Under the pieces are notes generated by a model that did not search any database, was not told the origin of the DNA, and was given only the letters and a program-made list of their open reading frames with translations. Both the position numbers and the translations under genes were made by a program. Positions 53,975 to 63,292 of a stretch of DNA of 64,000 bases are shown here, piece by piece (the stretch's first letter is position 1; the number at the start of each line of letters is the position of its first letter). The DNA comes from Buttiauxella agrestis (GTDB taxonomy: Bacteria; Pseudomonadota; Gammaproteobacteria; Enterobacterales; Enterobacteriaceae), in NCBI RefSeq assembly GCF_900446255.1, contig NZ_UIGI01000001.1:4304763-4368762 (forward strand). The letters run 5' to 3'.

Positions 53975-54859
53975 TTAAAAGTGTGAATGTTGCGGTAATG
54001 GGGTAATCGTCGCGTCATCGCAGGCGATGCGGTCAATCAGCAAGGTAGCAGCCAGTAAATCTGCGGCTCCGCCCGGAGATGCATTCAGTGTGAGCATCTC
54101 TTTATCGAGCCAGGCCAGCGCCGCTCGGCCTTCAACCGTCGCCGTCCCGCCTGCCACCAGCACGCTACGCGCACCGTTTTGCATCGCTTCAAGCCCTTCA
54201 AGCCCGGCGCGAGAAAGTACGCAGGTATCGCTAAGCGTCGTCATGATGGCCATCAGCGCATCAAGGCGAGCCTGCTGTTCCTTCGCACCCTGCGCGCGGC
54301 TGCGGCGCAGTTGCGGCAATGCCAGACGCATGATGTGTGGGAAGCCAAGTTGTGCTTCTTCACGAGCGCCAGGTACGCGATAACGCCGCGTGGCGAGTAA
54401 CCCCTTACTGAAAACTTTTGGTGCGCAGCTGTCCGGCAGGCTGGCAAGTTTTGCGGCACTTGCCGCAATCTGCGAACTGCTGCCTTCGCAGCCATGCATT
54501 GCCGCCGCAGCGACCAGCAAACCGAGTGCCCAGATAGCGCCCCGGTGAGTATTCACTCCGCCTGTAGCCGCCATCATCTGCGCCTCGCCTTCACGACCTA
54601 AACGGCCGACGAGTTGGCGCAGAGCGATATCTGCCGGGCGCTGCCAGCTTTGTAATGCCAGAGCATGAAACGTCGGAGAAAGGCTGTGCGCCGAGCGCTC
54701 CATCAAATCCAGATTCAGATCGTGATGTGCGCCGCTTCCCCGGCTGTCCACAAGACCGGGTTTCGGGCTTAAACGTGCTTCTTCAATCAGGCTTTGGGTG
54801 GCAACCCGTGCAAGCCATTGCGCGCTGCCTTCTGCCCCGATTTGTGGCTGTAGTTTCAT
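53975..54859 (-). CDS. mdcB: Triphosphoribosyl-dephospho-CoA synthase MdcB
   Basis: A 294-residue CitG/MdcB-type enzyme that builds the prosthetic group precursor from dephospho-CoA and ATP. Lys-Pro-Gly-Leu-Val-Asp near residue 34, Thr-Gly-Gly-Val-Asn-Thr-His-Arg-Gly near 100 and Ser-Asp-Thr-Cys-Val near 215 are family motifs. The ATG at 54859 shares its A with the mdcA stop (TAATG), which decides the start over the longer frame to 54907. Confidence 0.92.
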   Translation of the reverse strand: MKLQPQIGAEGSAQWLARVATQSLIEEARLSPKPGLVDSRGSGAHHDLNLDLMERSAHSLSPTFHALALQSWQRPADIALRQLVGRLGREGEAQMMAATGGVNTHRGAIWALGLLVAAAAMHGCEGSSSQIAASAAKLASLPDSCAPKVFSKGLLATRRYRVPGAREEAQLGFPHIMRLALPQLRRSRAQGAKEQQARLDALMAIMTTLSDTCVLSRAGLEGLEAMQNGARSVLVAGGTATVEGRAALAWLDKEMLTLNASPGGAADLLAATLLIDRIACDDATITPLPQHSHF

Positions 54860-56514
54860 TACCAGCTCCGGAATTTCGCAGGTGGGTTGTACAGGCCGCC
54901 GGACCACTCGACTAAATCCGCCACGCTGCTGGCTGCCAGCAGGGAACGGGTTGCGTCGGTGCGACGAATGCCCATGTCTTCCGGGAAGACCACTTTGCCA
55001 CTCTGGCGCAGTGCGGCAACGCGTTTAGCGTCAACGCCCAGGCCGATGTCGGTGATACCCGCAACGGAGGCGACCATCGCACGGCGTTCTTCAAGGCTTT
55101 CAGCGCGATACAGATACGCGATGCCTTCTTCGGTCAGAACGTGAGTGACGTCGTCGCCATAAATCATGACCGGAGCCAATGGCATACCGGAGGATTTTGC
55201 GACTTCAACCGCGTCGAGTTTTTCCACGAATGTCGGCTTAACGCCAGCCTGGAAGGTTTCAACCATCTGCACGACGAGCTTACGGCCACGCTGCATCAGG
55301 TCTGGCTGGGCCTGCATCGCAAGCCAGGCGTCAGTTGCATGGCGACGACCGTGTGGGTCATGCCCCATGTTTGGCGCGCCACCGAAACCGGACAAGCGAC
55401 CGCGCGTCACCGTTGAGGAGTTGGCATAGCCATCAACCTGCAAAGTAGAACCGATGAACATATCTACCGCGTACTGGCCTGCTAACTGGCAGAACGCACG
55501 GTTGGAGCGCATGGAACCGTCGGCACCGGTAAAGAACACATCCGGGCGAGCGCGAACATACTCTTCCATTCCCAACTCACCGCCGAAGCAGTGCACGGTT
55601 TCAACCCAGCCGCTTTCGATAGCAGGAATCAGCGTTGGGTGCGGGTTCAGCGTCCAGTGTTTACAGATTTTGCCTTTCAGGCCGAGCTGTTCGCCGTAAG
55701 TTGGCAGCAGCAGTTCGATGGCGGCAGTGTTAAAGCCGATGCCGTGGTTAAGCGATTGCACGTTGTGCTCGGCGTAGATGCCTTTAATCGCCATCATCGC
55801 CATCAGGATGTGTTCTTGCTTAATCAGGCGCGGGTCGCGGGTAAACAGCGGTTCGATAAAGAACGGTTTGTCCGCCACTACCACGTAGTCAATCCACGAA
55901 CCCGGAATATCCACACGCGGCAGGTCGCATTCGTCATCCACCAGTTCGTTAACCTGGGCGATAACAATGCCATCGTGGAAGGCCGCCGCTTCGACCAGCG
56001 CTGGCGTGTCTTCGGTGCTGGCACCGGTATACAAGTTGCCTTTGCGGTCAGCTTTAAAGCCGGCAATCAGCGCAACGTTCGGCGCAAGATCGACATATAA
56101 GCGGGAGTAGAGTTCGATATAAGTATGAATTGCGCCAATCTCTAGCTGACCGTCTTCAAGCAGCTGCGAAATGCGCAGGCTCTGGGTGCCAGAGAAGGAG
56201 AAATCGAGCTTGCGAGCGATACCTTTTTCAAAAATATCAAGGTGTTCGCTGCGCCCGACGCTCGGCATAATCATATGCAGGTTGTGAACTTTTGATGGGT
56301 TTACTTCGGCCAACATGCGGGAAAGGAAATCCGCCTGTTTTTGGTTGTTCCCTTCAAGCACCACACGATCGCCTGGAGCGATCAGTTTTTCCAGCATATC
56401 GACAAGGCCTTCGGTTGGAAGCACCTTGCCCTGCACGTTGGTGGTAGCCATACGACGCTGCTTCTCAGTGCGGCGTGTGTTCCAGACTCGTGCTGGGGTT
56501 TGCCCGGACAACAT
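54859..56514 (-). CDS. mdcA: Malonate decarboxylase alpha subunit MdcA
   Basis: A 551-residue CoA-transferase-like subunit that exchanges acetyl for malonate on the acyl carrier protein. The Phe-Ser-Gly-Thr-Gln-Ser region, Gly-Ile-Gly-Phe-Asn-Thr-Ala-Ala-Ile-Glu-Leu near residue 255 and Gly-Phe-Gly-Gly-Ala-Pro-Asn-Met-Gly-His-Asp near 375 are typical. An AGGAGG site lies seven bases before the ATG. It is first of the leftward mdcABCDEFGH operon and so marks the promoter side. Confidence 0.95.
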   Translation of the reverse strand: MLSGQTPARVWNTRRTEKQRRMATTNVQGKVLPTEGLVDMLEKLIAPGDRVVLEGNNQKQADFLSRMLAEVNPSKVHNLHMIMPSVGRSEHLDIFEKGIARKLDFSFSGTQSLRISQLLEDGQLEIGAIHTYIELYSRLYVDLAPNVALIAGFKADRKGNLYTGASTEDTPALVEAAAFHDGIVIAQVNELVDDECDLPRVDIPGSWIDYVVVADKPFFIEPLFTRDPRLIKQEHILMAMMAIKGIYAEHNVQSLNHGIGFNTAAIELLLPTYGEQLGLKGKICKHWTLNPHPTLIPAIESGWVETVHCFGGELGMEEYVRARPDVFFTGADGSMRSNRAFCQLAGQYAVDMFIGSTLQVDGYANSSTVTRGRLSGFGGAPNMGHDPHGRRHATDAWLAMQAQPDLMQRGRKLVVQMVETFQAGVKPTFVEKLDAVEVAKSSGMPLAPVMIYGDDVTHVLTEEGIAYLYRAESLEERRAMVASVAGITDIGLGVDAKRVAALRQSGKVVFPEDMGIRRTDATRSLLAASSVADLVEWSGGLYNPPAKFRSW

Positions 56515-56816
56515 ATTTAACCTCCTGATTCAGCCAATCATTTTGATTTGCTTTAGTCTGGTTAAATTGTGCGCCTCACTGGTTAGACCATCAATTAAGC
56601 TCAGGGGCCAATCATTAGCCTTAGAGTAATAATGGATATTGGGTTTTGTGACGAAGGTGGAAGGCGGGAATGGGGAATGTGGGCTAGCTGGCCAGGAAAA
56701 ATCATGATTGCGAGACACGCCGCAGTTCACTACTTTGCCGCTTTGTAAGCTGCCAGAAACTCGTAGAATCCGTGAGAAAGATGAGATGTGTTGTCGATAG
56801 AATTGCTTTGTTTGGG
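56515..56816. promoter_or_regulatory. Upstream region of mdcA
   Basis: About 300 bases with no gene. It must hold the leftward mdc promoter; no clear -35/-10 pair stands out. Two GGTTA-containing segments near 56560 and 56580 and a GGC-CAATCATTA-GCC near-palindrome at about 56604-56618 are possible regulator sites. The right part runs into the dinJ promoter. Confidence 0.35.
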
Positions 56817-56844
56817 TTGAATAAGCCTGACTTGTAGCTACAAT
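56817..56844 (+). promoter_or_regulatory. Promoter of dinJ-yafQ
   Basis: TTGAAT (56817-56822) and TACAAT (56839-56844), 16 bases apart, precede dinJ, followed by a perfect AAGGAGG ribosome site. The repressor complex of the pair probably acts here. Confidence 0.65.
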
Positions 56845-56871
56845 GAAACCACACAAACAAAGGAGGCAACA

Positions 56872-57189
56872 ATGGACTCAGTCATTCGTACTCGCATTGA
56901 CAGCCAGACAAAACAAAAAGCGACCGAAATTCTCGAAAGCTGCGGGCTGACAATGAGCACTGCCCTCCGACTTTTTGTCGAACAAGTGGTGATTAATGAT
57001 GGTCTGCCATTCGATATCAATCGTAAACCTAGCCCTCGTTTGATCCAGGCAATGCGTGAAACGCAAGAGATCCTTCAAAACGGAAAAAGTGGATTTTCCG
57101 ATGTAAACGAGCAAATGGATGTCCTCAATAATGGCGAAGAACAATCGAGCGAAGCTGCCGTTTCAGACAAAACACACAAAATCATTTAG
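56872..57189 (+). CDS. dinJ: RelB/DinJ-family antitoxin
   Basis: A 105-residue ribbon-helix-helix antitoxin. The N-terminal strand Val-Ile-Arg-Thr-Arg-Ile-Asp and following helices with Gly-Leu-Thr-Met-Ser-Thr-Ala-Leu-Arg-Leu-Phe are the DNA-binding and dimer parts; Leu-Pro-Phe-Asp is the conserved linker to the toxin-binding tail. It is about 20 residues longer than E. coli DinJ. It overlaps the toxin gene by 59 bases, more than in E. coli. Confidence 0.9.
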   Translation: MDSVIRTRIDSQTKQKATEILESCGLTMSTALRLFVEQVVINDGLPFDINRKPSPRLIQAMRETQEILQNGKSGFSDVNEQMDVLNNGEEQSSEAAVSDKTHKII

Positions 57190-57436
57190 TAAAGCCTGGG
57201 AACGTTATAACAAAGCTGGTCGCCATGACATGAACACGGTTTCCGTAGCGATGTGGCTTATCGCCTCACGTAATCCTTTACCGGCTTATTACTTCGACCA
57301 CGCGTTAACGGGGGAATATGGCGGGTACAGAGAACTACATATTGGGGGGGATTATTTACTGGTGTATTACGTAGATGAAGCCACCAGAACTATTATCTTT
57401 TCAGATTTAGGCACTCATGCCGAGCTGTTTGAATGA
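57131..57436 (+). CDS. yafQ: YafQ-family mRNA interferase toxin
   Basis: A 101-residue RelE-superfamily toxin that cuts mRNA on the ribosome. The YafQ catalytic set is complete: His57 in Asp-His-Ala-Leu, His70 and Asp74 in Glu-Leu-His-Ile-Gly-Gly-Asp, and His96 in Gly-Thr-His-Ala-Glu-Leu-Phe, with the spacing of the E. coli enzyme for the first three. The ATG at 57131 is a choice; 57119 is also open. With all residues and the antitoxin intact, the pair is probably active. Confidence 0.87.
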   Translation: MAKNNRAKLPFQTKHTKSFSKAWERYNKAGRHDMNTVSVAMWLIASRNPLPAYYFDHALTGEYGGYRELHIGGDYLLVYYVDEATRTIIFSDLGTHAELFE

Positions 57437-57495
57437 ATGGTTATTATTGTTCCCCCTCTTCCCACAAACAGAAAGAGGGGTTTAACGCACGGCTA

Positions 57496-58080
57496 TTATG
57501 ATTTAGCTGGGCGAGCGGTGATTTTAATTGAATCGGTATAAGTCACGCGCACGCTTTGGTTCACTTTCAGATCTTTCAATTTCGCCTGAACTTTAGGGTC
57601 TTCAACGGTCACCGTTTTTTCCTGACCTTTTGGTCCTACGAAGGTGATTTCATTCTTTTTCAGATCGATGTGTTTAATTTTCAGCTGAACGTTAACCTGG
57701 CGGAAGGCTTCGTGCTCAGGTGAACCGCTAGTCGCTTTTTCCATCCCTTTGGTGGTTGAAGCCGTAGGTGCGGATTTATCAACGTTGGTATCAAAAGCGA
57801 TAGCAACGGAACGCGTCACGGTGGTATCAATGGTATCGCCCGCTTTCAAATTGGCCAGCGTACCGGCTTCTTCAGGAACATTAAGGGAAACTTTGTTCCC
57901 TTGCTCACCCTCAAGCACCACAACATGATTTTTTTGATCGACTGATACAATTTTCGCGGAGAAATGATCGGCCTGGAAATCGCCCGCAACCGGCAGGACT
58001 GTAGCATTAGCGGAAAAAACACTGAAAGCCAGCAGCGAAACAGTAGCAGCACCTTTGATAAAGGTTTGAATCGGTTTCAT
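57496..58080 (-). CDS. Uncharacterised exported protein next to cybC
   Basis: A 194-residue periplasmic protein with a signal peptide (basic start, hydrophobic core, cleavage after Ala-Asn-Ala near residue 25). The mature part has two similar strand-rich segments, Ala-Lys-Ile-Val-Ser-Val-Asp-Gln-Lys-Asn-His-Val-Val-Val-Leu and Ile-Lys-His-Ile-Asp-Leu-Lys-Lys-Asn-Glu-Ile-Thr-Phe-Val, suggesting a duplicated OB-like unit. There are no cysteines in the mature part. It follows cybC by 63 bases on the same strand and may share its transcript. I do not recognise a characterised family. Confidence 0.7.
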   Translation of the reverse strand: MKPIQTFIKGAATVSLLAFSVFSANATVLPVAGDFQADHFSAKIVSVDQKNHVVVLEGEQGNKVSLNVPEEAGTLANLKAGDTIDTTVTRSVAIAFDTNVDKSAPTASTTKGMEKATSGSPEHEAFRQVNVQLKIKHIDLKKNEITFVGPKGQEKTVTVEDPKVQAKLKDLKVNQSVRVTYTDSIKITARPAKS

Positions 58081-58143
58081 AAATCAGATGTCCTTATAAG
58101 ATAAGCGAATATTTTTGGCCCTGTAGGCAGGGCCAGTATGAGC

Positions 58144-58530
58144 TTAGCGGTATTTCTTGTGGTAGGCATTGCGAGTGGTTTTAAATTCTTCGGCAGCCGC
58201 CTGCGCTTCCTTAACTTTGCCTTCGTTTGCCAGTTTCAGCGCACCGTCAATTTGGCCGACCAGCAAATCCAGGCCGTGGCGATAATCTTTCATCTCCGCG
58301 CTGTCTGGAGCTTTGTTTTCAAGTTTAGGTGGGGTGCCTTTTTGCGCGTCTAATGCTGCCGCGCGCATATTGTTAAGCGAGGTTTTTAACTCCGCCGCAT
58401 TATCAGTTTTCAATACGGTTTTGTAGTTTTCAGCGATGGTATCCATATCATCGCCAACATCTTTCGCCATTACAGCGCCAGTAAATAACACGGACGATAC
58501 TGCCAACATTGCAATTAATTGCTTACGCAT
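58144..58530 (-). CDS. cybC: Cytochrome b562 precursor
   Basis: A 128-residue periplasmic four-helix haem protein. The signal peptide ends at Val-Met-Ala; the mature protein then places Met7 and the C-terminal His102 in Arg-Asn-Ala-Tyr-His as the axial haem ligands, with the b-type arrangement (no Cys-X-X-Cys-His). The C-terminal half is nearly identical to E. coli CybC. The start at 58530 fits the signal peptide. It is full length, unlike the truncated K-12 gene. The downstream gene codes for another exported protein. Confidence 0.94.
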   Translation of the reverse strand: MRKQLIAMLAVSSVLFTGAVMAKDVGDDMDTIAENYKTVLKTDNAAELKTSLNNMRAAALDAQKGTPPKLENKAPDSAEMKDYRHGLDLLVGQIDGALKLANEGKVKEAQAAAEEFKTTRNAYHKKYR

Positions 58531-58583
58531 TGACTCACCTTTTTTATTAGAAAGGCGCGGCAGGACGCGCCTGTTTCGGTTGA

Positions 58584-59936
58584 TTATTGGCCGGCGATTT
58601 TCATCTCCGGTAACAACACTGAACCACATTGAATATTACTGCGCTTCTCAATATCGCTACCTACTGTAACAATTTCTCGCCACATATCTTTAAGATTTCC
58701 GGCAATAGTGATTTCGCTCACCGGATATTGAATCTCGCCGTTCTCGACCCAGAAACCAGACGCGCCACGAGAATAGTCGCCGGTAATGCCACTCACGCCC
58801 TGGCCCATCAGCTCAGTCACGACCAGCCCGGTGCCCATTTCTTTCAGCATGCCGTCGAAATCCAGGCCGCGCCCTTCAATGCGCCAGTTGTGGATGCCGC
58901 CCGCGTGGCCGGTGCTTTTCAGTCCCAGTTTGCGTGCAGAATAGTTGGTCAGCAGCCACTGTTGCAGGATGCCGTCTTTGATGATGTCACGGCGTTCTGT
59001 GCGTACACCTTCGCTATCGAACGGTGTGGAAGCCAGCCCTTTAAGCAAATGCGGATGCTCTTCAATGGTCAGCCATTCCGGCAGAACTTGTTTGCCTAAG
59101 TAATCCAGCAGGAAGGTCGATTTACGGTAAACCGAGCCACCCGCAATCGCACCTACTAAATGCCCGAACAGGCCAGTTGCGGCTTCGGCGGCAAAGATAA
59201 CCGGTGCTTTCATGGTGGAAAGCTTACGCGGAGAAAGACGCGCCAGCGTGCGGCGTGCGCACTCAGCACCCACAGATTCCGGGCTGTCGAGGTCTTCCAT
59301 CGCACGACCAATGGTATAGGCGTAATCACGTTCCATTTCGCCGTTTACTTCGGCAATAACACAGCTGGAAAGTGAGTGGCGCGTGGAGCAATAGCTTTGC
59401 AGCATGCCGTGGCTATTGCCGAAAACTTTGATGCCGTAGTGGCTGTTAAAGCTGCCGCCTTCGGTGTTGTTGATGCGCTTATCGACGTTCAGCGATGCGT
59501 TTTCCGCACGCGCTGCCAGTTCAATGGCGCGGTCGGCGTCCATTTCGGTCGGGTGGAACAAGTCCAGATCTGGCGCTTCGAAAGCCAGCAACTCTTTTTC
59601 GGCCACACCGGCAAACGGGTCTGGAGAGGTGTAACGGGCGATATCCAATGCTGCCTGCACGGTACGCGCTACGGCATCCGGGCTAAGATCGGTTGTGGAC
59701 GCGCTGCCTTTACGGTTTTGATGATAAACGGTGATGCCAAGCGCACCATCGCTGTTGAATTCGACGTTTTCCACCTCACCGTATCGGGTGCTTACGCTGA
59801 TACCAGTGGTTTTACTGACGGCGACTTCTGCGCCGTCGGACTGAGCGGAAGCCAATTCCAGCGCCTGAGATACCGCTTGTTCCAGAACCTGACGTTGTTG
59901 TGCTACTTGCGTGTTTACTTTCATCGCTACTGCCAT
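58584..59936 (-). CDS. tldE: Metalloprotease subunit TldE (PmbA)
   Basis: A 450-residue protein identical in length to E. coli PmbA/TldE, the partner of TldD in the zinc protease that processes unfolded peptides, including microcin B17 and the CcdA antitoxin. The conserved [13 protein letters not shown] and Asn-Thr-Glu-Gly-Gly-Ser-Phe-Asn motifs are present. The start at 59936 matches E. coli. It is divergent from darP and 53 bases ahead of cybC. Confidence 0.95.
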   Translation of the reverse strand: MAVAMKVNTQVAQQRQVLEQAVSQALELASAQSDGAEVAVSKTTGISVSTRYGEVENVEFNSDGALGITVYHQNRKGSASTTDLSPDAVARTVQAALDIARYTSPDPFAGVAEKELLAFEAPDLDLFHPTEMDADRAIELAARAENASLNVDKRINNTEGGSFNSHYGIKVFGNSHGMLQSYCSTRHSLSSCVIAEVNGEMERDYAYTIGRAMEDLDSPESVGAECARRTLARLSPRKLSTMKAPVIFAAEAATGLFGHLVGAIAGGSVYRKSTFLLDYLGKQVLPEWLTIEEHPHLLKGLASTPFDSEGVRTERRDIIKDGILQQWLLTNYSARKLGLKSTGHAGGIHNWRIEGRGLDFDGMLKEMGTGLVVTELMGQGVSGITGDYSRGASGFWVENGEIQYPVSEITIAGNLKDMWREIVTVGSDIEKRSNIQCGSVLLPEMKIAGQ

Positions 59937-60035
59937 AATGTAAGGTGAGTGAATTAAGTCTAACCCAGAACAGAACAATTTCGCAGTGAACAGGCTTTAC
60001 TGGTAGAATTAGCCACTTTTTTTAAGGAGCCTAAT

Positions 60036-60587
60036 ATGACTAAGCAGCCCGATGACTGGCTCGACGACGTCCCAGATGACGAAAATGAAGACGAAGATGA
60101 TGAGATTATCTGGGTCAGTAAAAGCGAAATTAAGCGTGATGCCGAGGAATTAAAACGCCTGGGTATGGAGCTGATGGAGTTGGGCAAGAACGCGCTCGAC
60201 AAAATCCCTCTGGATGAAGATTTGCGTGCCGCGATTGATCTTGCACAGAAAATCAAAAAAGAAGGCCGTCGCCGCCAGGTTCAGTTGATTGGCAAAATGA
60301 TGCGTTCTCGCGATATGGACCCGATCCGTGTGGCGCTGGACAAGCTGAAAAACCGTCACAACCAGCAGGTTGCGCTGTTCCATAAACTGGAAGCATTGCG
60401 TGACCGCCTGGTTGAAGAAGGTGATGATGCGATGACCGAAGTGTTAAGACTTTACCCGGAAGCTGACCGTCAGCAATTGCGCGTACTGATCCGTAACGCT
60501 CAAAAAGAAAAGGCAGCCAACAAGCCGCCAAAATCTTACCGCCAGATTTTCTCTTATCTGCGCGAACTGGCCGAAAGCCAGGGCTAA
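60036..60587 (+). CDS. darP: Ribosome-biogenesis factor DarP (YjgA)
   Basis: A 183-residue protein with a very acidic N-terminal tail ([10 protein letters not shown]) and a helical core, matching YjgA/DarP, which helps late 50S subunit assembly. AAGGAG lies upstream of the ATG. It is divergent from tldE and convergent with mpl. Confidence 0.95.
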   Translation: MTKQPDDWLDDVPDDENEDEDDEIIWVSKSEIKRDAEELKRLGMELMELGKNALDKIPLDEDLRAAIDLAQKIKKEGRRRQVQLIGKMMRSRDMDPIRVALDKLKNRHNQQVALFHKLEALRDRLVEEGDDAMTEVLRLYPEADRQQLRVLIRNAQKEKAANKPPKSYRQIFSYLRELAESQG

Positions 60588-60622
60588 GAAACTAAAGTAG
60601 CTGAATGAATTTTGCCACACAT

Positions 60623-60652
60623 AAAAAAACCCGCATTTGCGGGTTTTTTATT
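60623..60652. terminator. Bidirectional terminator between darP and mpl
   Basis: A ten-pair stem (60625-60634 with 60639-60648) with ATTT loop and A/T-runs on both sides ends the two convergent genes; it abuts the mpl stop. Confidence 0.85.
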
Positions 60653-62021
60653 ACTGTTTTTCAGCTTTCTTCGCCAGCGCATCCAGCAATTTCTGATGAA
60701 TCCCGCCGAAACCACCGTTGCTCATCACCAGAATATGGTCGCCTGGTTGGGCAGTTTTCACCACCATATCCACCAGCGTATCGACATCCGCACTCCAGTG
60801 CGCAGGTTGAATACAGGCTTCTGCGACTTCCACCACTTGCCACGGAATATGTGGCGGCTGGAGCAAGAACACTTCGTCTGCACGACCTAACGATGGCGCG
60901 AGGTCATCTTTGCTCAGGCCCATTTTCATGGTGTTGGAACGAGGCTCAAGCACCGCCAGAATACGCGCCGTGCCGCCCACTTTGCCGCGTAATGCCGCAA
61001 GCGTTGCCAGAATCGCCGTCGGGTGATGCGCAAAATCGTCATACACCGTCACGCCATTTTCTTCGCCACGTAATTCAAGGCGACGACGCGCATTCACAAA
61101 ACTATCCAGCGCTTTAGCCGCGTCAGCTGGCGTCACACCCACATGGCGTGCGGCGGCAATCGCCATCAAACCATTATGCATGTTGTGTTCGCCCACCAAC
61201 TGCCAGTGAACTTCGCCGACACGTTCGCCATCCAGATACACTTCCCAGTTGGATGCGTCAGGATTCAGTTTCTTCGCCTGCCAGTGACCTTGCTCGCCCA
61301 CCAGCTCTTGCTCACTCCAGCAACCCATCGCCAGCGTTTGCTTGATGTTGCTATCGCTTTCAGGCCAGATGATTTTCCCCTGACCCGGCACGATACGTAC
61401 AAGGTGGTGGAACTGTTTCTGAATCGCTTTCAGGTCGTCAAAAATGTCCGCATGGTCGAACTCAAGGTTATTGAGGATCAACGTGCGCGGGCAGTAATGC
61501 ACGAATTTGGAACGCTTGTCGAAGAACGCACAATCGTATTCATCGGCCTCAATCACGAAGAACGGGCTATCGCCCAGACGTGCAGAAACATCGAAGTTCC
61601 CCGGTACGCCGCCAATCACAAAGCCAGGTTTATAGCCACAGGCTTCCAGAATCCATGTCGCCATGCCCGCAGTAGTGGTTTTACCGTGCGTTCCCGCAAC
61701 GGCAATCACCCAACGGTCACGCAGCACGAAATCGTGTAGCCATTGCGGGCCAGACATATAAGGAATGCTTTTCTCGAGAACGGCTTCAACACATGGATTT
61801 CCACGCGTCATCGCGTTACCGATGATAACCAGGTCCGGCTGTGGATCGAGCTGGCTCGGATCATAACCCTGAATTAATTCAATACCTTGCTCTTCAAGCA
61901 AAGTGCTCATTGGTGGGTAGACGTTGGCGTCCGAGCCAGTCACCTCATGGCCGAGTGAGCGTGCCAGCATAGCCAGGCCGCCCATAAACGTGCCGCAAAT
62001 ACCCAAAATATGAATGCGCAT
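60651..62021 (-). CDS. mpl: Murein tripeptide ligase Mpl
   Basis: A 456-residue ligase of the Mur family that joins recovered tripeptide to UDP-MurNAc in peptidoglycan recycling. The ATP loop Ala-Gly-Thr-His-Gly-Lys-Thr-Thr-Thr is at residues 109-117; Glu-Ala-Asp-Glu-Tyr-Asp, Asn-Leu-Glu-Phe-Asp-His-Ala and the C-terminal Asp-Asp-Phe-Ala-His-His-Pro are intact. The ATG at 62021 matches E. coli; an ATG at 62030 and longer frames are in frame but fit the ribosome site less well. Confidence 0.95.
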   Translation of the reverse strand: MRIHILGICGTFMGGLAMLARSLGHEVTGSDANVYPPMSTLLEEQGIELIQGYDPSQLDPQPDLVIIGNAMTRGNPCVEAVLEKSIPYMSGPQWLHDFVLRDRWVIAVAGTHGKTTTAGMATWILEACGYKPGFVIGGVPGNFDVSARLGDSPFFVIEADEYDCAFFDKRSKFVHYCPRTLILNNLEFDHADIFDDLKAIQKQFHHLVRIVPGQGKIIWPESDSNIKQTLAMGCWSEQELVGEQGHWQAKKLNPDASNWEVYLDGERVGEVHWQLVGEHNMHNGLMAIAAARHVGVTPADAAKALDSFVNARRRLELRGEENGVTVYDDFAHHPTAILATLAALRGKVGGTARILAVLEPRSNTMKMGLSKDDLAPSLGRADEVFLLQPPHIPWQVVEVAEACIQPAHWSADVDTLVDMVVKTAQPGDHILVMSNGGFGGIHQKLLDALAKKAEKQ

Positions 62022-62196
62022 AAAAACCATCCTTTCATTATTTGGCGCACATTCTAACCGTATGTGAGGTGGTGGCAAATCGCATTTAAGTTAATTCCGT
62101 ATTTTGCTGGCGCGATTCACCTGTACGCTACTATTTGAATCTTTGTTAGGATTGTTGCAATCGTTTTATTTAACTGACTGATGCAGGGAAAGTGTT

Positions 62197-63195
62197 ATGA
62201 AAACGTTAGGTGAATTTATTGTCGAAAAGCAGCACGAGTTCTCCCACGCAACCGGTGAACTGACTGCCTTGCTGTCGGCGATAAAGCTCGGCGCAAAGAT
62301 CATCCACCGCGACATCAACAAAGCGGGTCTGGTTGATATTCTGGGTGCCAGCGGAGCTGAAAACGTTCAGGGCGAAGTGCAGCAAAAACTCGACCTGTTC
62401 GCGAACGAAAAACTGAAAGCCGCACTGAAAGCCCGAGGGATTGTGGCGGGTGTGGCTTCCGAAGAAGAAGATGACATCGTTGTTTTCGAAGGCGCGGAAC
62501 ATGCCAAGTATGTTGTATTGATGGACCCGCTCGACGGCTCATCAAACATCGATGTGAACGTGTCAGTAGGAACAATTTTCTCTATCTATCGCCGTATTAC
62601 ACCAGTCGGCACACCTGTAACTGAAGCTGATTTCCTTCAGCCAGGCAACCGCCAGGTCGCCGCCGGTTATGTGGTTTACGGTTCCTCAACCATGCTGGTT
62701 TACACCACCGGTTGTGGCGTTCACGCCTTCACCTACGACCCTTCCCTTGGCGTGTTCTGCCTGTGCCAGGAGCGCATGCGCTTCCCGGAAATTGGCAGCA
62801 CCTATTCCATCAACGAAGGGAACTACATCCGTTTCCCACAGGGTGTGAAAAAGTACATTAAGTTCTGCCAGGAAGAAGATTCAAATACTCAGCGCCCGTA
62901 CACCTCGCGCTACATCGGTTCGCTGGTGGCAGATTTCCACCGTAACCTGCTGAAAGGTGGAATTTATCTCTACCCAAGCACCGCCAGCCACCCGCAAGGG
63001 AAACTGCGTTTGCTGTATGAAGGCAATCCGATGGCGTTCCTGGCAGAACAGGCCGGGGGGAAAGCGAGCGACGGTAAAGAACGTATTCTGGATATCATCC
63101 CGGAAACCCTGCATCAGCGCCGCCCGTTCTTTGTGGGCAACGAACATATGGTTGATGATGTAGAACGTTTTATCCGTGAGTACCCGGACGCTTAA
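62197..63195 (+). CDS. fbp: Class I fructose-1,6-bisphosphatase
   Basis: A 332-residue gluconeogenic phosphatase, the same length as E. coli Fbp. The metal ligands Glu89, Asp110 and Asp113 lie at the expected positions within Asp-Pro-Leu-Asp-Gly-Ser-Ser-Asn. It is divergent from mpl and followed by a family A palindromic repeat that separates it from a convergent chemoreceptor gene. AGGGAA precedes the ATG. Confidence 0.97.
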   Translation: MKTLGEFIVEKQHEFSHATGELTALLSAIKLGAKIIHRDINKAGLVDILGASGAENVQGEVQQKLDLFANEKLKAALKARGIVAGVASEEEDDIVVFEGAEHAKYVVLMDPLDGSSNIDVNVSVGTIFSIYRRITPVGTPVTEADFLQPGNRQVAAGYVVYGSSTMLVYTTGCGVHAFTYDPSLGVFCLCQERMRFPEIGSTYSINEGNYIRFPQGVKKYIKFCQEEDSNTQRPYTSRYIGSLVADFHRNLLKGGIYLYPSTASHPQGKLRLLYEGNPMAFLAEQAGGKASDGKERILDIIPETLHQRRPFFVGNEHMVDDVERFIREYPDA

Positions 63196-63197
63196 TT

Positions 63198-63277
63198 GCC
63201 CTCACCCTAACCCTCTCCCACGGGAGAGGGTATTGCCCGGTTTTCGCCCTCTCCTTCAAGGAGAGGGTCGGGGTGAA
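63198..63277. repeat. Intergenic palindromic repeat, family A, copy 3 (double unit)
   Basis: Two facing units (63198-63230 and 63245-63276) of the CCCTCACCCTAACCCTCTCCC family lie between convergent fbp and the chemoreceptor gene. Confidence 0.8.
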
Positions 63278-63292
63278 GATGGATTTACGGCG

